64,000 bases of DNA from Boswellia sacra (Eukaryota; Streptophyta; Magnoliopsida; Sapindales; Burseraceae), in the NCBI GenBank assembly GCA_013180625.2, contig SNVD02013943.1, positions 682,001 through 746,000 on the forward strand, written 5' to 3'. Position 1 is the first letter of the stretch. Each line of letters starts with the position of its first letter. The translations under genes and the position numbers were made by a program. Below are positions 13,301 to 24,570 of this stretch, one piece after another. The notes beneath the pieces are model-generated. The model was not told the DNA's origin. It was given only the letters and a program-made list of their open reading frames with translations, and did not search any database.

Positions 13301-15766
13301 CAGCACAAGCAATTTGAGAATATGAAAATTTGTGCTAATATCTGTAGAAAAATGATATCCATTGATTTCACTCTCCCAGCCAGCTGCATATCTAATAGTG
13401 GTTCCCCATTTGTATTCTAATTTGAAGCACAAAACTTGTATTTCCATTCGGGCATCAAACACCTTGATAAGTAGAATATAAGGTACAAAAGGTATTACAC
13501 AACATGTACAGATCAAACTATTACCATCATTAAAATGAATTTAGGCAAAATGAACTGATGAAATTATTAACATCTTGTGATGATAAAAATGAAAACAATC
13601 CTTCCATGATGAATTACCAGAAATTACACTGAAGAGCAACAGATCCAGAAAGATGAACAGGTTTTATGGTTAGGAACACAGAAAGGAAGAATGATGGTTT
13701 GTGTAATTCAATTTCACTAAACAAATAACTTGTATAATAAAGAAATAAATGTTCGTCAAACAGAATGCAACTTCAGTTCTAGGAGTGTGGAAATAGATCT
13801 GTGTATTATTTTCACGCACAAAGAAATTACATAATGAATTAAAGTGCAGAGAATTATATATCATAAGCACATACCTTGCGTAGGATCGGCAGGCTCAGGT
13901 AAGTCTAGCCAATCATACGACTTCACATGTAATGAACCATAGATTAGCTTGCTCAAAACAGTCATTCCAGGATGATTATGAAGGGGTATGATTGAGGAAG
14001 GTGGCATGCAGAAAATTCCTATCTGGGGAAAAAATAAAGTTTAAAAACCAATGAATCTCCAGTAATTCAGTTTCAAGTTTCAAATTGTAACTGCAATAAT
14101 GAAAACATTGATATTTTAGATCTAATAAAATTTTAAACCCAATTGTCACTTCCAGCTAAGGAAATAGGGATGTACTTACAGAGAAACTGTCACACTCATG
14201 TAAATGCAGGTATTTGATAGGTGGAAGCGATTGATGCCTCCCATTGCGTTCAAGTGCAGGACCTGACCAATTCCGTACCAATTGTGCCTCCTGTTCGAGA
14301 CCTACATCAGAAGGCTTGACTTTGTCTGCAGAGAAAATAATATCTGGAGTTAAAAAGTGCAAAGCTAATGAGGAAACAGATGGATGAAGACAATAATAAT
14401 AACTCTAAATGTGAACATAAACTTTAAAAAAAATAAAAAAAAAAAGAGTATTACAAGCAAAAATTACAAACTCCATGCATATATCTCACTTGCAAAATTG
14501 CACAAATATGCAACATGATACAAAAAGGAAAAGCAGCAAGAAATGCATTGTGTATTAACAGAAAATCACAAGTTACTGATAATTCACAGCATGAAGTATG
14601 CAATGTAAAAAGTTCATAAGGTTGGTATGAGATAATAAAGTTTAATTTTGATACAAAAACAGAGTAGTCTCACAGATCAATGCCAAAGGAAAATAAGCAC
14701 GAAGTATAGCAAACTTTGACTAAGAAATCAGTTTGGAGTCCAAAAGTCGGTAATAACAATGGTAAAATTATGAGAGATTCAGACAAAGAAAAATGAGCCA
14801 TAAAATAATAACTTCCTTCTTCAAGGATATCAGTCTCCAAAACTCCCCGACCAATGCCAGGCTGTTCTCTCTAAAGTTCAAAATTTGGGAATTACATTTT
14901 CTTTGTAATGCAGGGCCTAGTACAGGATGCAGTCTGCTTAAAAAATGAAGATAAAAGACCAGGTTGCTTCCACAAATATCAAGATTGCTACGACAGTGAG
15001 GAGAAATAACGCCAAGTAAGGCATACAAGTAAAGCTTCAAGAGGAAAACCAAGAATACAACTTAAACCTGGATCAACACAAACATAAGACTTCCACCTGA
15101 AATTCTTACAGTATGATGACCCCATTCATCGCAGACAAGATACCATATCATACATCAACTCTATAAATGAAACTTTCAAAAAGTCGATTTTTTTTTTTCT
15201 TTAAAGCATTTAAGTGTTACGATATATTCAAGTTGGTTTACCAAATTATTATTTCACTTCTGGAAATGTTCTAAACCAAATTTTGGGACTAAGTTGGTAT
15301 CACCTATTTAACTCAGACAAGTGATTAACAAGCTTACTAAACCAAAATTCAGAAGATTGATGATAGCACTAGGCAACAGGAGGCCTATGCAAATATGCAA
15401 TGAACTATGGTGCTTCCTGAAAGCAATCTTTATTATAATATTCTAATTCAATTATATATCAATGTCTTGAGAAAACGACTACTTTCTAATTTCAAAGTGA
15501 GAAATTCTTCGCAGACAGCAATCACACATCCGAATTACATAAACCTGCCAAACTTAATTTGTAGGTATACAAATTACTGATAGTTCAAATAAGCTCACTA
15601 ATGACTTAATTACAATAACCAAAATAAATAAATAAAATAAAATAAAAAGAGAGTTGTAAATACCTAACAGAGCGCGAACTTTTTCCAAGGCTTCTTCAGA
15701 AACAGGCCCATTGGGCGAGAACGATGCTCTGCAAGTATTGTAAAGTCTCTGTATATAATATGGCAT
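10390..15766 (-). CDS. PCO: Plant cysteine oxidase (PCO4/PCO5 type thiol dioxygenase)
   Basis: Uses O2 to oxidise N-terminal Cys of target proteins such as group VII ERFs to the sulfinic form, feeding the Cys/Arg N-degron pathway; it acts as an oxygen sensor in nucleus and cytosol. Exons (minus): 15766-15664, 14325-14180, 14022-13875, 10870-10667, 10508-10390; total 720 nt, 239 residues, all GT-AG with matching phases. The cupin metal ligands are visible: H98 and H100 in [13 protein letters not shown] and H162 in GGNIHCF, with the conserved Asp at D174. The C-terminus GPVIRT is typical. The start MPYYIQRL matches the family. An in-frame upstream ATG at 15922 would add 52 hydrophobic residues not usual for PCOs, so it is treated as 5' UTR. 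Intron 3 is unusually long (about 3.0 kb). Length and the short DPTQ-ARPAK linker fit the 240-residue PCO4/5 clade. Confidence 0.95.
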
Positions 15767-16137
15767 GATTTGAAGACGATACCAACTTAACTGAAGCAGA
15801 ATCAGCAAGCCGATAACGCCTTTCCTCCAAAACTCACTAACTGAGATTACGATAAAAGATGCAATTGAATACTTTGATCTTAGACTGCGAACCAAATCGA
15901 CGGTAATAGATCTGCATGACACTTATATCATCCCTCTTCCGCTGACTTATCTCAACCAACACAAATGAAATACAAATTCAATCAATTCCATTACATTCCT
16001 CATTCATATTCATACACGAAAGAATCGCACCAAATGATAATAACACAACTCAAAATCTTTGATATTACACCCTCAACTTAAATGAGTAATCTAATCAATA
16101 GAGGTCAATTTTTTATTTTTATTTAATTTACTCGAAC

Positions 16138-16183
<46 letters not shown>

Positions 16184-19100
16184 CCGGGGATAATCAGATT
16201 TCAGATTATTAAAAAGATGAATTTTTTTTAGCGAAAAGAGAAAAATAAAAGGAAAAGTTTAAATAAAGTAAAAAAAAAAAAGAAGAGGAGGCGTAATAGA
16301 CCGATGAAGGAGAAAAAAAGAGTGAGAAATGGTGCGCAGGATAAGCATACCTGGTGCGCAGGAGGAGGAGGAGAAGGAGGAGGAGGAAGGGAAGAAAGAG
16401 GAGAGATTGAATGGGATTACTGTTAGCTTTGTGAAGAAGGAGGTGAGGAGTAGAGACGATGAAGAAGGAAAAAAGGAGAAGGTGAAAGAAGCTTTGGACA
16501 CGTCAGTGTGTCTTCCTGCTCGGCCTTTTGGGCTCCTCTGCTGCTGCCTCAGGCCCTTCCAAGTTTCAGCTACTTGCTTCTCTCCTAGCCGCTCCGTTGA
16601 CCACCTAACAGTTTGGCCAGCTTTTTCCCTCTATTTTACCATTCTGTCCTCTTCCTTATTTTCTTTTCCTTTCTTCTCCCCTCTATTGATACCTTAAAAT
16701 CACAGTAATTCTATCGATGCTCTCTTTTTTTAACAAAAAATTCCCAATGAAATCTCACCCCTACCTTATCTTTCCATCTTTCCATAAGCAGGTGATTAAT
16801 GATATACAAAATATATTAACAAGAATAAATTATAAAATTAAATATTAATTTTCTCACATATATTAATTATTTATTAATATTAAAATTTACGTGTTATCAA
16901 ATCTTAAAAAATTAGATAACTTAGGTATCACATAAACTACAAATCTTTTATTCAATTATAGTAATAAAAAATGAATTATTAAATTGATCATCGATAATTA
17001 AATTTCAGTGACACTAGAAATTGAGGAAGAAAGTGTTCCTATTATTCGTTTGAAACTTAGAACTATCACTCATAGATTACTATTTTGTATTTAATTCAAT
17101 TTTTCTTTTTGTCATTGAAAATAAATATTTTTAATTTGTCTCAAAGTAAAGTTATTATTTGGACGGAAAAGTTAAAATGTTATTCGCATAATTTTATTTT
17201 AACGTATCGATGAATGAAAACCGTAAGAATAAAACGATGTTATCAATGTTATTGAAGATAATTAATGGGACAATTTCACTAGTAATGGAATAATGAGGGT
17301 AACTGCCATGGTCATGAACGTGGCATAACCAAAATTGATGGTGGCGACGGTGTCAGTGTCAGTAATCAATATAATAAAAGCTACTAACAATGACAAAACA
17401 AAATAGACAAACCATATAATGACATTCTAAGAAATTAATTTCCGAGCCTCTTACTTGTCAAAAAACTTTAAAGTTATAATTGATCCTCAAGTGGTTCTTC
17501 AATTTTTTAGTAAGATTTTTTTTTTTTTTTTAAATTAACATGATGTTGAGAGCGAATAATGGATGTTTTATGTTTATAAGAAGAGGAGTGTTGTTCGTTG
17601 AGGGAAAAGGGGAATGTAGAAGTAACTTGAATCTTAGGATGTGCATTTTTAATGGTTTATTATTCCATCATTGATTTTATTGTTAGGTGAAATAAAGAGA
17701 GAGTTAATAAATGGTGTCCAGTCATGACGGTGAAGACAAAATTGTGCGTGTTTTCTGCATAAAGTTAATTTGTCATCTAAGTTCTTGGACGAAACAAGTT
17801 CACATGCGCTCTGATTTCATCGCAACGTACAATCATTGTAAAAGTGAAGTGGAGAGACGGGATTTTAAATCATTCTTATCTCAAAAACAAAATTGTCAAC
17901 ATTCAACATAAAGAGAGCTATATTTGTGTCATGAAGGTCGAAAATTATGCTACGTGTAATTTAGGGTCATATAAGTTTACCCAAGTTTGGGGAAAGGCTA
18001 CAATGTATCTATGTGCATGGCATGTATCCCATCTTTTTTTGGACTTTTTGTATAAAATTCGAAAAAATGAATATAAATTTCGGGAATCACGGGTTTTTTT
18101 TTTCACTTTTTTTGGTGAAATTCTTGGACTTTATATGTATTTTCGTAAAGTTTATACAAAAAATCTCAAACTTTATGTAAAAAATCCTGGATACATAGAA
18201 TGCACAGGTTGTATTGTATCATTACCTATAAGTTTGTTGAATAATAATACATGCTTCACAACCCGGATGTTAAAAATGTTTGATTTATCTCGGTGTTAAT
18301 TATAATAAAAACAAATTAAAATATTAGCACCGTTGAAGTATGGACGACAAACAAAATTATAAGAACCTTGTGGTTGAAAATTAAAAAGTTATTTGCTTAC
18401 TTAACAATTTAAAAAGATTGAAAATATGAAAACACCAAGTAAAATTGAGAATTTAGAAATGATAATTGAGTAAGAGATTGTAATCGATGTCTACATATAT
18501 CATAATTGAATGAAAATCCTCACAAGGACTCATTCCTTGAAAATTTTATTATAATTTTGAAGTTCAATTAGCATGATATTACATAAAATGTAACATCTCA
18601 ATCTTGATCACATAGTTTTAGAACTTATAAATGCAGTTATTATTTTTATTTAATTCAGATATTCGAGCCGGGTCGGGTCAAAGTATATCATTTCCCATCA
18701 TCTATTCGGAAACAGGTTATTATCCTTTGGATTAATGAACTGGTTGCGTCACACGCCTTACGAATATCACACGAGTATTGAATTAGCTTTTGGGCCTAAT
18801 GGGCCAAACCCATTCAACTAGGGAGTTTTAGTGCTTATGTTGCCCTGACAACAAATTGGGCCTGGGGTTTATTTTAGTTCTGGGCGGCTCCACATGATCC
18901 ATTTCGTGTCTGATCCACGCCACATTACATGTACTTAAAGCGAGAGTAAAATTATAAATAAAATAAAAATAAATGAAGGGGATGGAGATTTTTGAGCAAT
19001 AACGGATACAAATAGAATTTTTGCTTGAGCAATACTATTCGCTTTAAATGATTATTACATATCTAATTCCAAATTATAATATCATCATTATAGACTGATG

Positions 19101-20484
19101 TGATAAATGGGTAATACTATGTGGATAAATGGGTAATACTATGTGATTTGAGACATCATTTATTATAAGATTGATATAATTATTTGAGAATAATAACGTT
19201 AATTTTTTTAAGTATTCGAGTTCACTGAGTTTGAAGAATTTGTTCAGTTTATTGAACATTGGTATTAATAGGCTAAGAAATCTCATTATCCTCTTACTTA
19301 AGTTACTTACCCTTAGCCTTACCCTGAAATCAAAGAGTTTAATGTGTTAATTGTTTTCTTTTGTAACATACTTAAGAGGAAAAGCTTGGCCGTTTGTTTA
19401 CCCATTTTATCATTTTTTCCATTTTTATTTTCAAACAAGTATATCATGGAATGTGTAGTAAATGTTTGTTTAGTCATTTCTGTTTAATAAAATACAAAAC
19501 TTAAATACAACACATATAAAACATAGTTTTCAAGAAATATGAAAACAGAAAGAAGTTGTTTTTCTATTGTCTCATTCTACCTAATTTGTATTTTTATTAT
19601 TTTTTTAAAGAATTTTTATCTTTTCATTATAAATTATATTATTCAATAAATATTATATTTTTGTTATTATATAATTTTGAAAATAAAAATATATTTTTTA
19701 AATTTTCAATTATCATCCATTTTTAAACAAAAATACAAATATACATAACTAAACATATTTTCACAATATTCAAATATCTTATAGAATGTATAAGTATATC
19801 TCACATCCTCATATTTAATTAGAAATTTTAGAAACAAAAATACATGATACACAGTTAAATGACCCCTTGTTTTTTTTTTTTTTTTTTTTTTGTCAAAGAT
19901 ACTAAAAAAGTGATCCATAGTCCGATAATCCGTGACATTCTTATTCCACTGTAACCAAGTCTTTTATAATGTGCCACACAGTTAATTCTATTGATTTAAA
20001 GATTAAAACGTGACCGACGAGCTTTTTAAAGTATAATCATTGTAATTTGTAAAATCACATAATCAACCGTGTTATACAAACCACTCAATTCATTATCAAA
20101 AACAAGATAAGAATGTATAAAAAATGAAAACAGAAATTATAACATGTTTGAAAATGATCCCCGACGATTCCTCCAGAAAACAACTCATTCTCTTTCGTTT
20201 TTCCATAAATTAACATGAAGAATGATATACTACTTTCAAAAAATATTTTATTTATTTAAATAATATAAAGAAAGGGTGAAAATTTTTACTATATCGAGAT
20301 TCCGGAGAGAAACTTTTGATTTTTAATTGGAAATGTGGGTCTCACGATTATCGACAGCGGAAGAATATTATCTACAAAAACACCGAACTTTCCTCTAACG
20401 CCATTGTAAGCCCTTCGACTCTAAAGTGCAAACCCACTCGATACAAAGCACAAACAACTTTCAGTATTGCTCCAAATAGCTCCA
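15767..20484. other. Intergenic region between PCO and phospholipase genes
   Basis: Divergent promoters of the two genes lie at either end. The first 700 bp hold the PCO leader, an (AT)n microsatellite and a GA-rich purine tract (16355-16480) whose translation gives a meaningless Glu-rich frame. The rest is AT-rich. I looked for an MBF1 gene, expected here from Arabidopsis order, and found no helix-turn-helix coding sequence. A poly-T run lies at 19869-19891. Confidence 0.55.
16150..16181. repeat. (AT)n microsatellite
   Basis: About sixteen TA/AT units immediately upstream of the PCO 5' leader, preceded by three CATA units. Confidence 0.85.
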
Positions 20485-21714
20485 ATGGCGACTTCGCAGG
20501 CAGGGCCAACATGGGCAGAGCTTTTGGGCAGCAACAACTGGGATAATCTTCTAGACCCTCTTGACCTTTCACTCCGGAAACTCATCCTCCGCTGCGGTGA
20601 TTTCATTCAGGCCACCTACGACGCCTTCAACAACGACCAGAACTCCAAGTACTGCGGCAGCAGCCGCTATGGCAAGACCAGCTTCTTCAACAAAGTGATG
20701 CTCGAATCCGCATCAGACTACCAAGTTTTCTCCTTTCTCTACGGCACAGCGCGCGTCAGCCTCCCCGAAGCCTTTCTGCTTCACTCTATGTCACGAGAGT
20801 CCTGGGACCGTGAATCCAACTGGATCGGTTACATTGCTGTCACTACAGATGAGGTGTCCAAGTCCCTTGGCCGCCGTGAGATATATGTTGCGTGGCGTGG
20901 AACCACCCGAAACTATGAGTGGATTGATGTCTTGGGTGCCAAGATGGACTCCATCAAACCCTTAGAAAGTGTAAAAGCTGAAGAGAATAACAGCAGTGAC
21001 AGCGATGATGATGATGATGATAAGAAAGCTAAGGTGATGCAGGGATGGCTAACTATTTACACTTCTGATGATCCCAAATCGGAATTTACAAAGCTGAGCG
21101 CGAGGACGCAACTCATGAGGAAGATTAAAGTGTTAAGAGAACGTTATCGAGACGAGAAGCTAAGTATAATCTTGACGGGACACAGTTTGGGTGCGAGCTT
21201 ATCAATCTTGAGCGCTTTTGATTTGGCAGAGAATGGCGTCACCGATATTCCTGTAGCAGCAATTGTTTTCGGGACTCCACAAGTTGGAAACAAAGCGTTC
21301 AACGAGAGAGTGAAGAGTCATCCAAACCTTAAAGTGTTGCATGTGAGGAACACGATTGATCTTATTCCACACTATCCAGGGCGACTATTGGGGTATGTGT
21401 ATACGGGAACTGAGCTTGTGATTGATACGAGGAAGTCACCGAGCTTGAAGGACTCAAAGAACCCTAGTGACTGGCATAATTTGCAGGCAATGTTGCATAT
21501 AGTAGCGGGATGGAATGGGGAGAAGGGAGGTTTCGAGCTGAAAGTGAAGAGAAGCGTGGCTTTGGTGAACAATTCGTGTGAGTTCTTGAAGGACGAATTA
21601 TTGGTGCCTGGTTCATGGTGGGTGGAGAAGAATAAAGGGATGGTGAGGGATGCAGACGGAGAGTGGAAATTGGCTCCACCAGATGAGGAGGACCTCCCGG
21701 TCCCTGAATTTTGA
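20485..21714 (+). CDS. Class II phospholipase A1 (DAD1-like acylhydrolase, PLA1-II)
   Basis: Alpha/beta-hydrolase that releases the sn-1 acyl chain from phospho- or galactolipids. It has no plastid transit peptide, so it is class II and probably cytosolic. The gene is intronless, 409 residues, close to the ~410 typical of the class. The nucleophile elbow GHSLGAS places catalytic Ser at 234. The probable Asp is D292 (VRNTIDLIPHYPG) and the His is H331 (SDWHNLQAMLH). The lipase-3 fold core WRGTTRNYEW lies near residue 150. A very acidic low-complexity insert (NNSSDSDDDDDDKK) lies at about residues 171-184, just before the conserved QGWLTIYTSDDP block. The first true ATG is 20485; earlier in-frame codons are not ATG. 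Neighbour order suggests orthology to Arabidopsis At2g42690 (PLA1-II delta), from memory. Confidence 0.95.
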   Translation: MATSQAGPTWAELLGSNNWDNLLDPLDLSLRKLILRCGDFIQATYDAFNNDQNSKYCGSSRYGKTSFFNKVMLESASDYQVFSFLYGTARVSLPEAFLLHSMSRESWDRESNWIGYIAVTTDEVSKSLGRREIYVAWRGTTRNYEWIDVLGAKMDSIKPLESVKAEENNSSDSDDDDDDKKAKVMQGWLTIYTSDDPKSEFTKLSARTQLMRKIKVLRERYRDEKLSIILTGHSLGASLSILSAFDLAENGVTDIPVAAIVFGTPQVGNKAFNERVKSHPNLKVLHVRNTIDLIPHYPGRLLGYVYTGTELVIDTRKSPSLKDSKNPSDWHNLQAMLHIVAGWNGEKGGFELKVKRSVALVNNSCEFLKDELLVPGSWWVEKNKGMVRDADGEWKLAPPDEEDLPVPEF

Positions 21715-24457
21715 CCGCAAATTTGCCTCGTGGAACAGTAGGTAGATGCTGTCCCCTGTCTGCCCATGTTTTTTAATTTAAAATTTGAGAATTTCTTGTC
21801 CGCTTTGTGTCTCTTCCCTTGTTTTTTTTTTCAGCCTTGGTGCTTGTGGTGGTCTTTTTGTCTAGAATTGTGGAGCGATAAATAATATTGTTATTTAACT
21901 TGTAACATTTAGAATAAATTGATACATTAATTAAAATGAAAATGAACTTAATGACAAGTTATTTCAATCCTTAATTAAATGAAAATGAAACTCCAGTAAC
22001 AAGATCAGCCCACTTCAGCCTTGATGTTCCTTTTCTTCATAATTAAAAATTCTCACAGATAATGGGCCATCTTTGTAATAAAATAAGGTATCTCACTATC
22101 TCTGTCGGTTCAGTTAGACTCGGATTTATTAGGGATTAATAGAAAAGGACTTAATTTGTTATTAAAAGTATATTATAATAAAATAACTTAAACTAATAAT
22201 TAACACAATCACTGTAGCCCGATGCTGGTGAAAAACTAGCTAGTAAACGATTTAAATTATTAAAGAGCACTATTCATTATTATTATTATTATTATTAACA
22301 CATGTCACGTTTAAATATGTAGTCATTTTTTAAGTTTATGTGAAAGATCCAATGGATCCAGATAAGTTGGAGATTAATTATTATTTTTATTATAAAAATT
22401 ATTTTGATATGCGGATCCAATCCAGAGTAGTTGCATAGTTCATGGTTATACTGTTCAAATAATAGAGTGGACCACGGTTGATTAATTGCGCCCTTTAAGA
22501 TCGTTGGATTGATATTGATAGGTTAATTAAAATATAGAACCTGCAGTGCAGTCATAAGTCGTTTTATTAATCATTTTCTTCGTAGTTTTCTATAAAAAAA
22601 GGGCCGGTTAATCGTTGATTTGTTTGACTAAAATCTTATGCCCATCTTTATATATTAAAACTTAAATGCATATTTTATACAATGCATGCATTGTTTCAAT
22701 TATTATAAAAGTTTAATATTTGAAACCATATTATCAAGGATTAGTAATTTTCTTTCTTACAAATGAATCAATATCTTTTATCCTATGTGGCGGTTTGACT
22801 TCTTAAATGATCGATCTTTTATCTGGTTTGCCATTACTCCTAATATCGAGATTTTGGGTTTATCAAATAATCTTGTAACGAATGTTCCACTAGGTTAAGG
22901 AACAACGTGACTATCAAATTTATTATAAAGACGTATTGCATGACGTAAATTCCTAATTCAGTCTTGTCAATGTTAGAAGAGTAATTAATTAGAGCTGCAA
23001 ACCATCTATTAAATATTCCTCAGTTTAATTATTACAATACAAGTTTTATACAAATTAATAAAACAAGGGATGCTCCGGGCTCTGTGGAAGCTTTCTCCAG
23101 GTGTTTTCAAGGAAAGAGCTTATTGTCTAAGTGTCCTTACCAACTCTGTTGCAAACTTCCCGGCATATCCTTAAAGAAATATTTCATTATCCAAGTGCTC
23201 AATAGGTTCTAGGTGTCATCATCGGCTTATTTGAATGCAATATTGTGTCATTTCAACACATACACGGGAATACCTATGAAGGAGTGGCTCCAATAAATAT
23301 GCATTTTTGCTTCAAATTAAGGTTTGAATAAACTCTAAATCCAGAACTCTATAGTCTTCTCTCCCTAATTCCTCCATGGTCCACCACCTATTTCTCTATT
23401 TCCTCTCCATATTTTAATATCTGACTTGAACGTCAAAAGATTATTGTAACGTCTCTAATATTTGTTTTCTCTGTGTACAGTTCGATCACTTCACTGGTAC
23501 CTTGATTGACCAAAATGTGACTCCTTATTTTAATGAACACGTGAGACACCCCATTTTTATCATCCTTCACTTTTTCTCATTTTTTTCTTTTGTTAAATCA
23601 AAATTTCTATACTAAATACAAATTTTACTAATGAGCAGGAGATTGAAAGATTTTTGACACTGAAAATGACCTATATGATAATAATGATTTTATTATATAT
23701 GATTAAAATTTTTTAAGAAAAATTAGAAAAATTCAACTCCAATAAATTGTTACTTCCCTGAAAACAAAAATTTGGTTGAAATAAACACTTTTTTTTTACC
23801 GCGAATTTATCGTAATAGTCTTACTTTTAAATGCGTTTTTGGAAAAAGTTATGCTCTAACAATTTTCTTGTCATAGTCTTCTTTTTCAACAATTGGAGAA
23901 CTCAACGGTACGATATGACTGCTCGAAAATATGATCCAATGATTTGATAACACAACCTGACAACAAAACAGAACATTTCGATATCTCAATCGTCTATTCT
24001 TGATAATTGTCGAATTGTAGAGTTACAGAGAGCCGATGATTTTGGAATTGAAATTTTTGAAGTATTGTAATTAAAAACGAGGATGTTTTTGAGAATTCCC
24101 GTGCGATGAGGATGATATCTATTCATATTTTTGAAAAAAGATAATTGGTTCAAATTTGTTATTATGATTTGTTCACAAATAGACCACAGGATAAAACGAC
24201 AAAAGATTCGGAACCCAAAAGCCTGACGGGGCGGTCAAGTTCAGTCCGGTTGGACATAATTTGACCCGACTCTGTAAATTTTCTCTCCCTTTCTGCGGGG
24301 AAAATGTTTGGTTTTCACTGCGGAGACATAACGTGTAATGGAGTTCAACTAAATTGGATCCTCTCTTTCGAGGAGGCCGTGAGGGCTGTAAGTCTCTTCA
24401 GTTAGGCTCTAAATCAGATGGTGAAATAATCGTTTACATCTGTAACCAAACGGTCAA

Positions 24458-24491
<34 letters not shown>

Positions 24492-24570
24492 CCATCACAT
24501 TTCGTATCTTCACTAACTACTGCAGATTCCCTTATTTTAACTCGTTTAAAGAAGATCGGTGTCGCTAAAC
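21715..24570. other. Intergenic region between phospholipase and MIP3
   Basis: About 2.8 kb, AT-rich. The 3' UTR of the lipase occupies the first few hundred bases. There is a TTA-type repeat at 22278-22297 and a TCA/ATC trinucleotide run at about 24461-24490 in the MIP3 5' leader. The leader contains open frames but none with a recognisable product. Nothing else seen. Confidence 0.55.

Noticed and set aside
15767..15922. 52-residue N-terminal extension of PCO from the upstream in-frame ATG
   Set aside because: The extension is hydrophobic and unlike known PCOs, while MPYYIQRL is the usual family start; treated as 5' UTR.
16329..16697. 122-codon Glu/Lys-rich frame on the plus strand
   Set aside because: It is a translation of a GA-rich purine tract in the PCO 5' region; no domain, and the opposite strand is equally open.
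17711..18299. Frames of 66 and 151 codons with Phe/Tyr-rich text
   Set aside because: No domain, no promoter signal, and composition follows the AT-rich background; possible old repeat but not supportable.
21372..21767. 131-codon minus-strand frame
   Set aside because: Antisense shadow of the phospholipase coding sequence.
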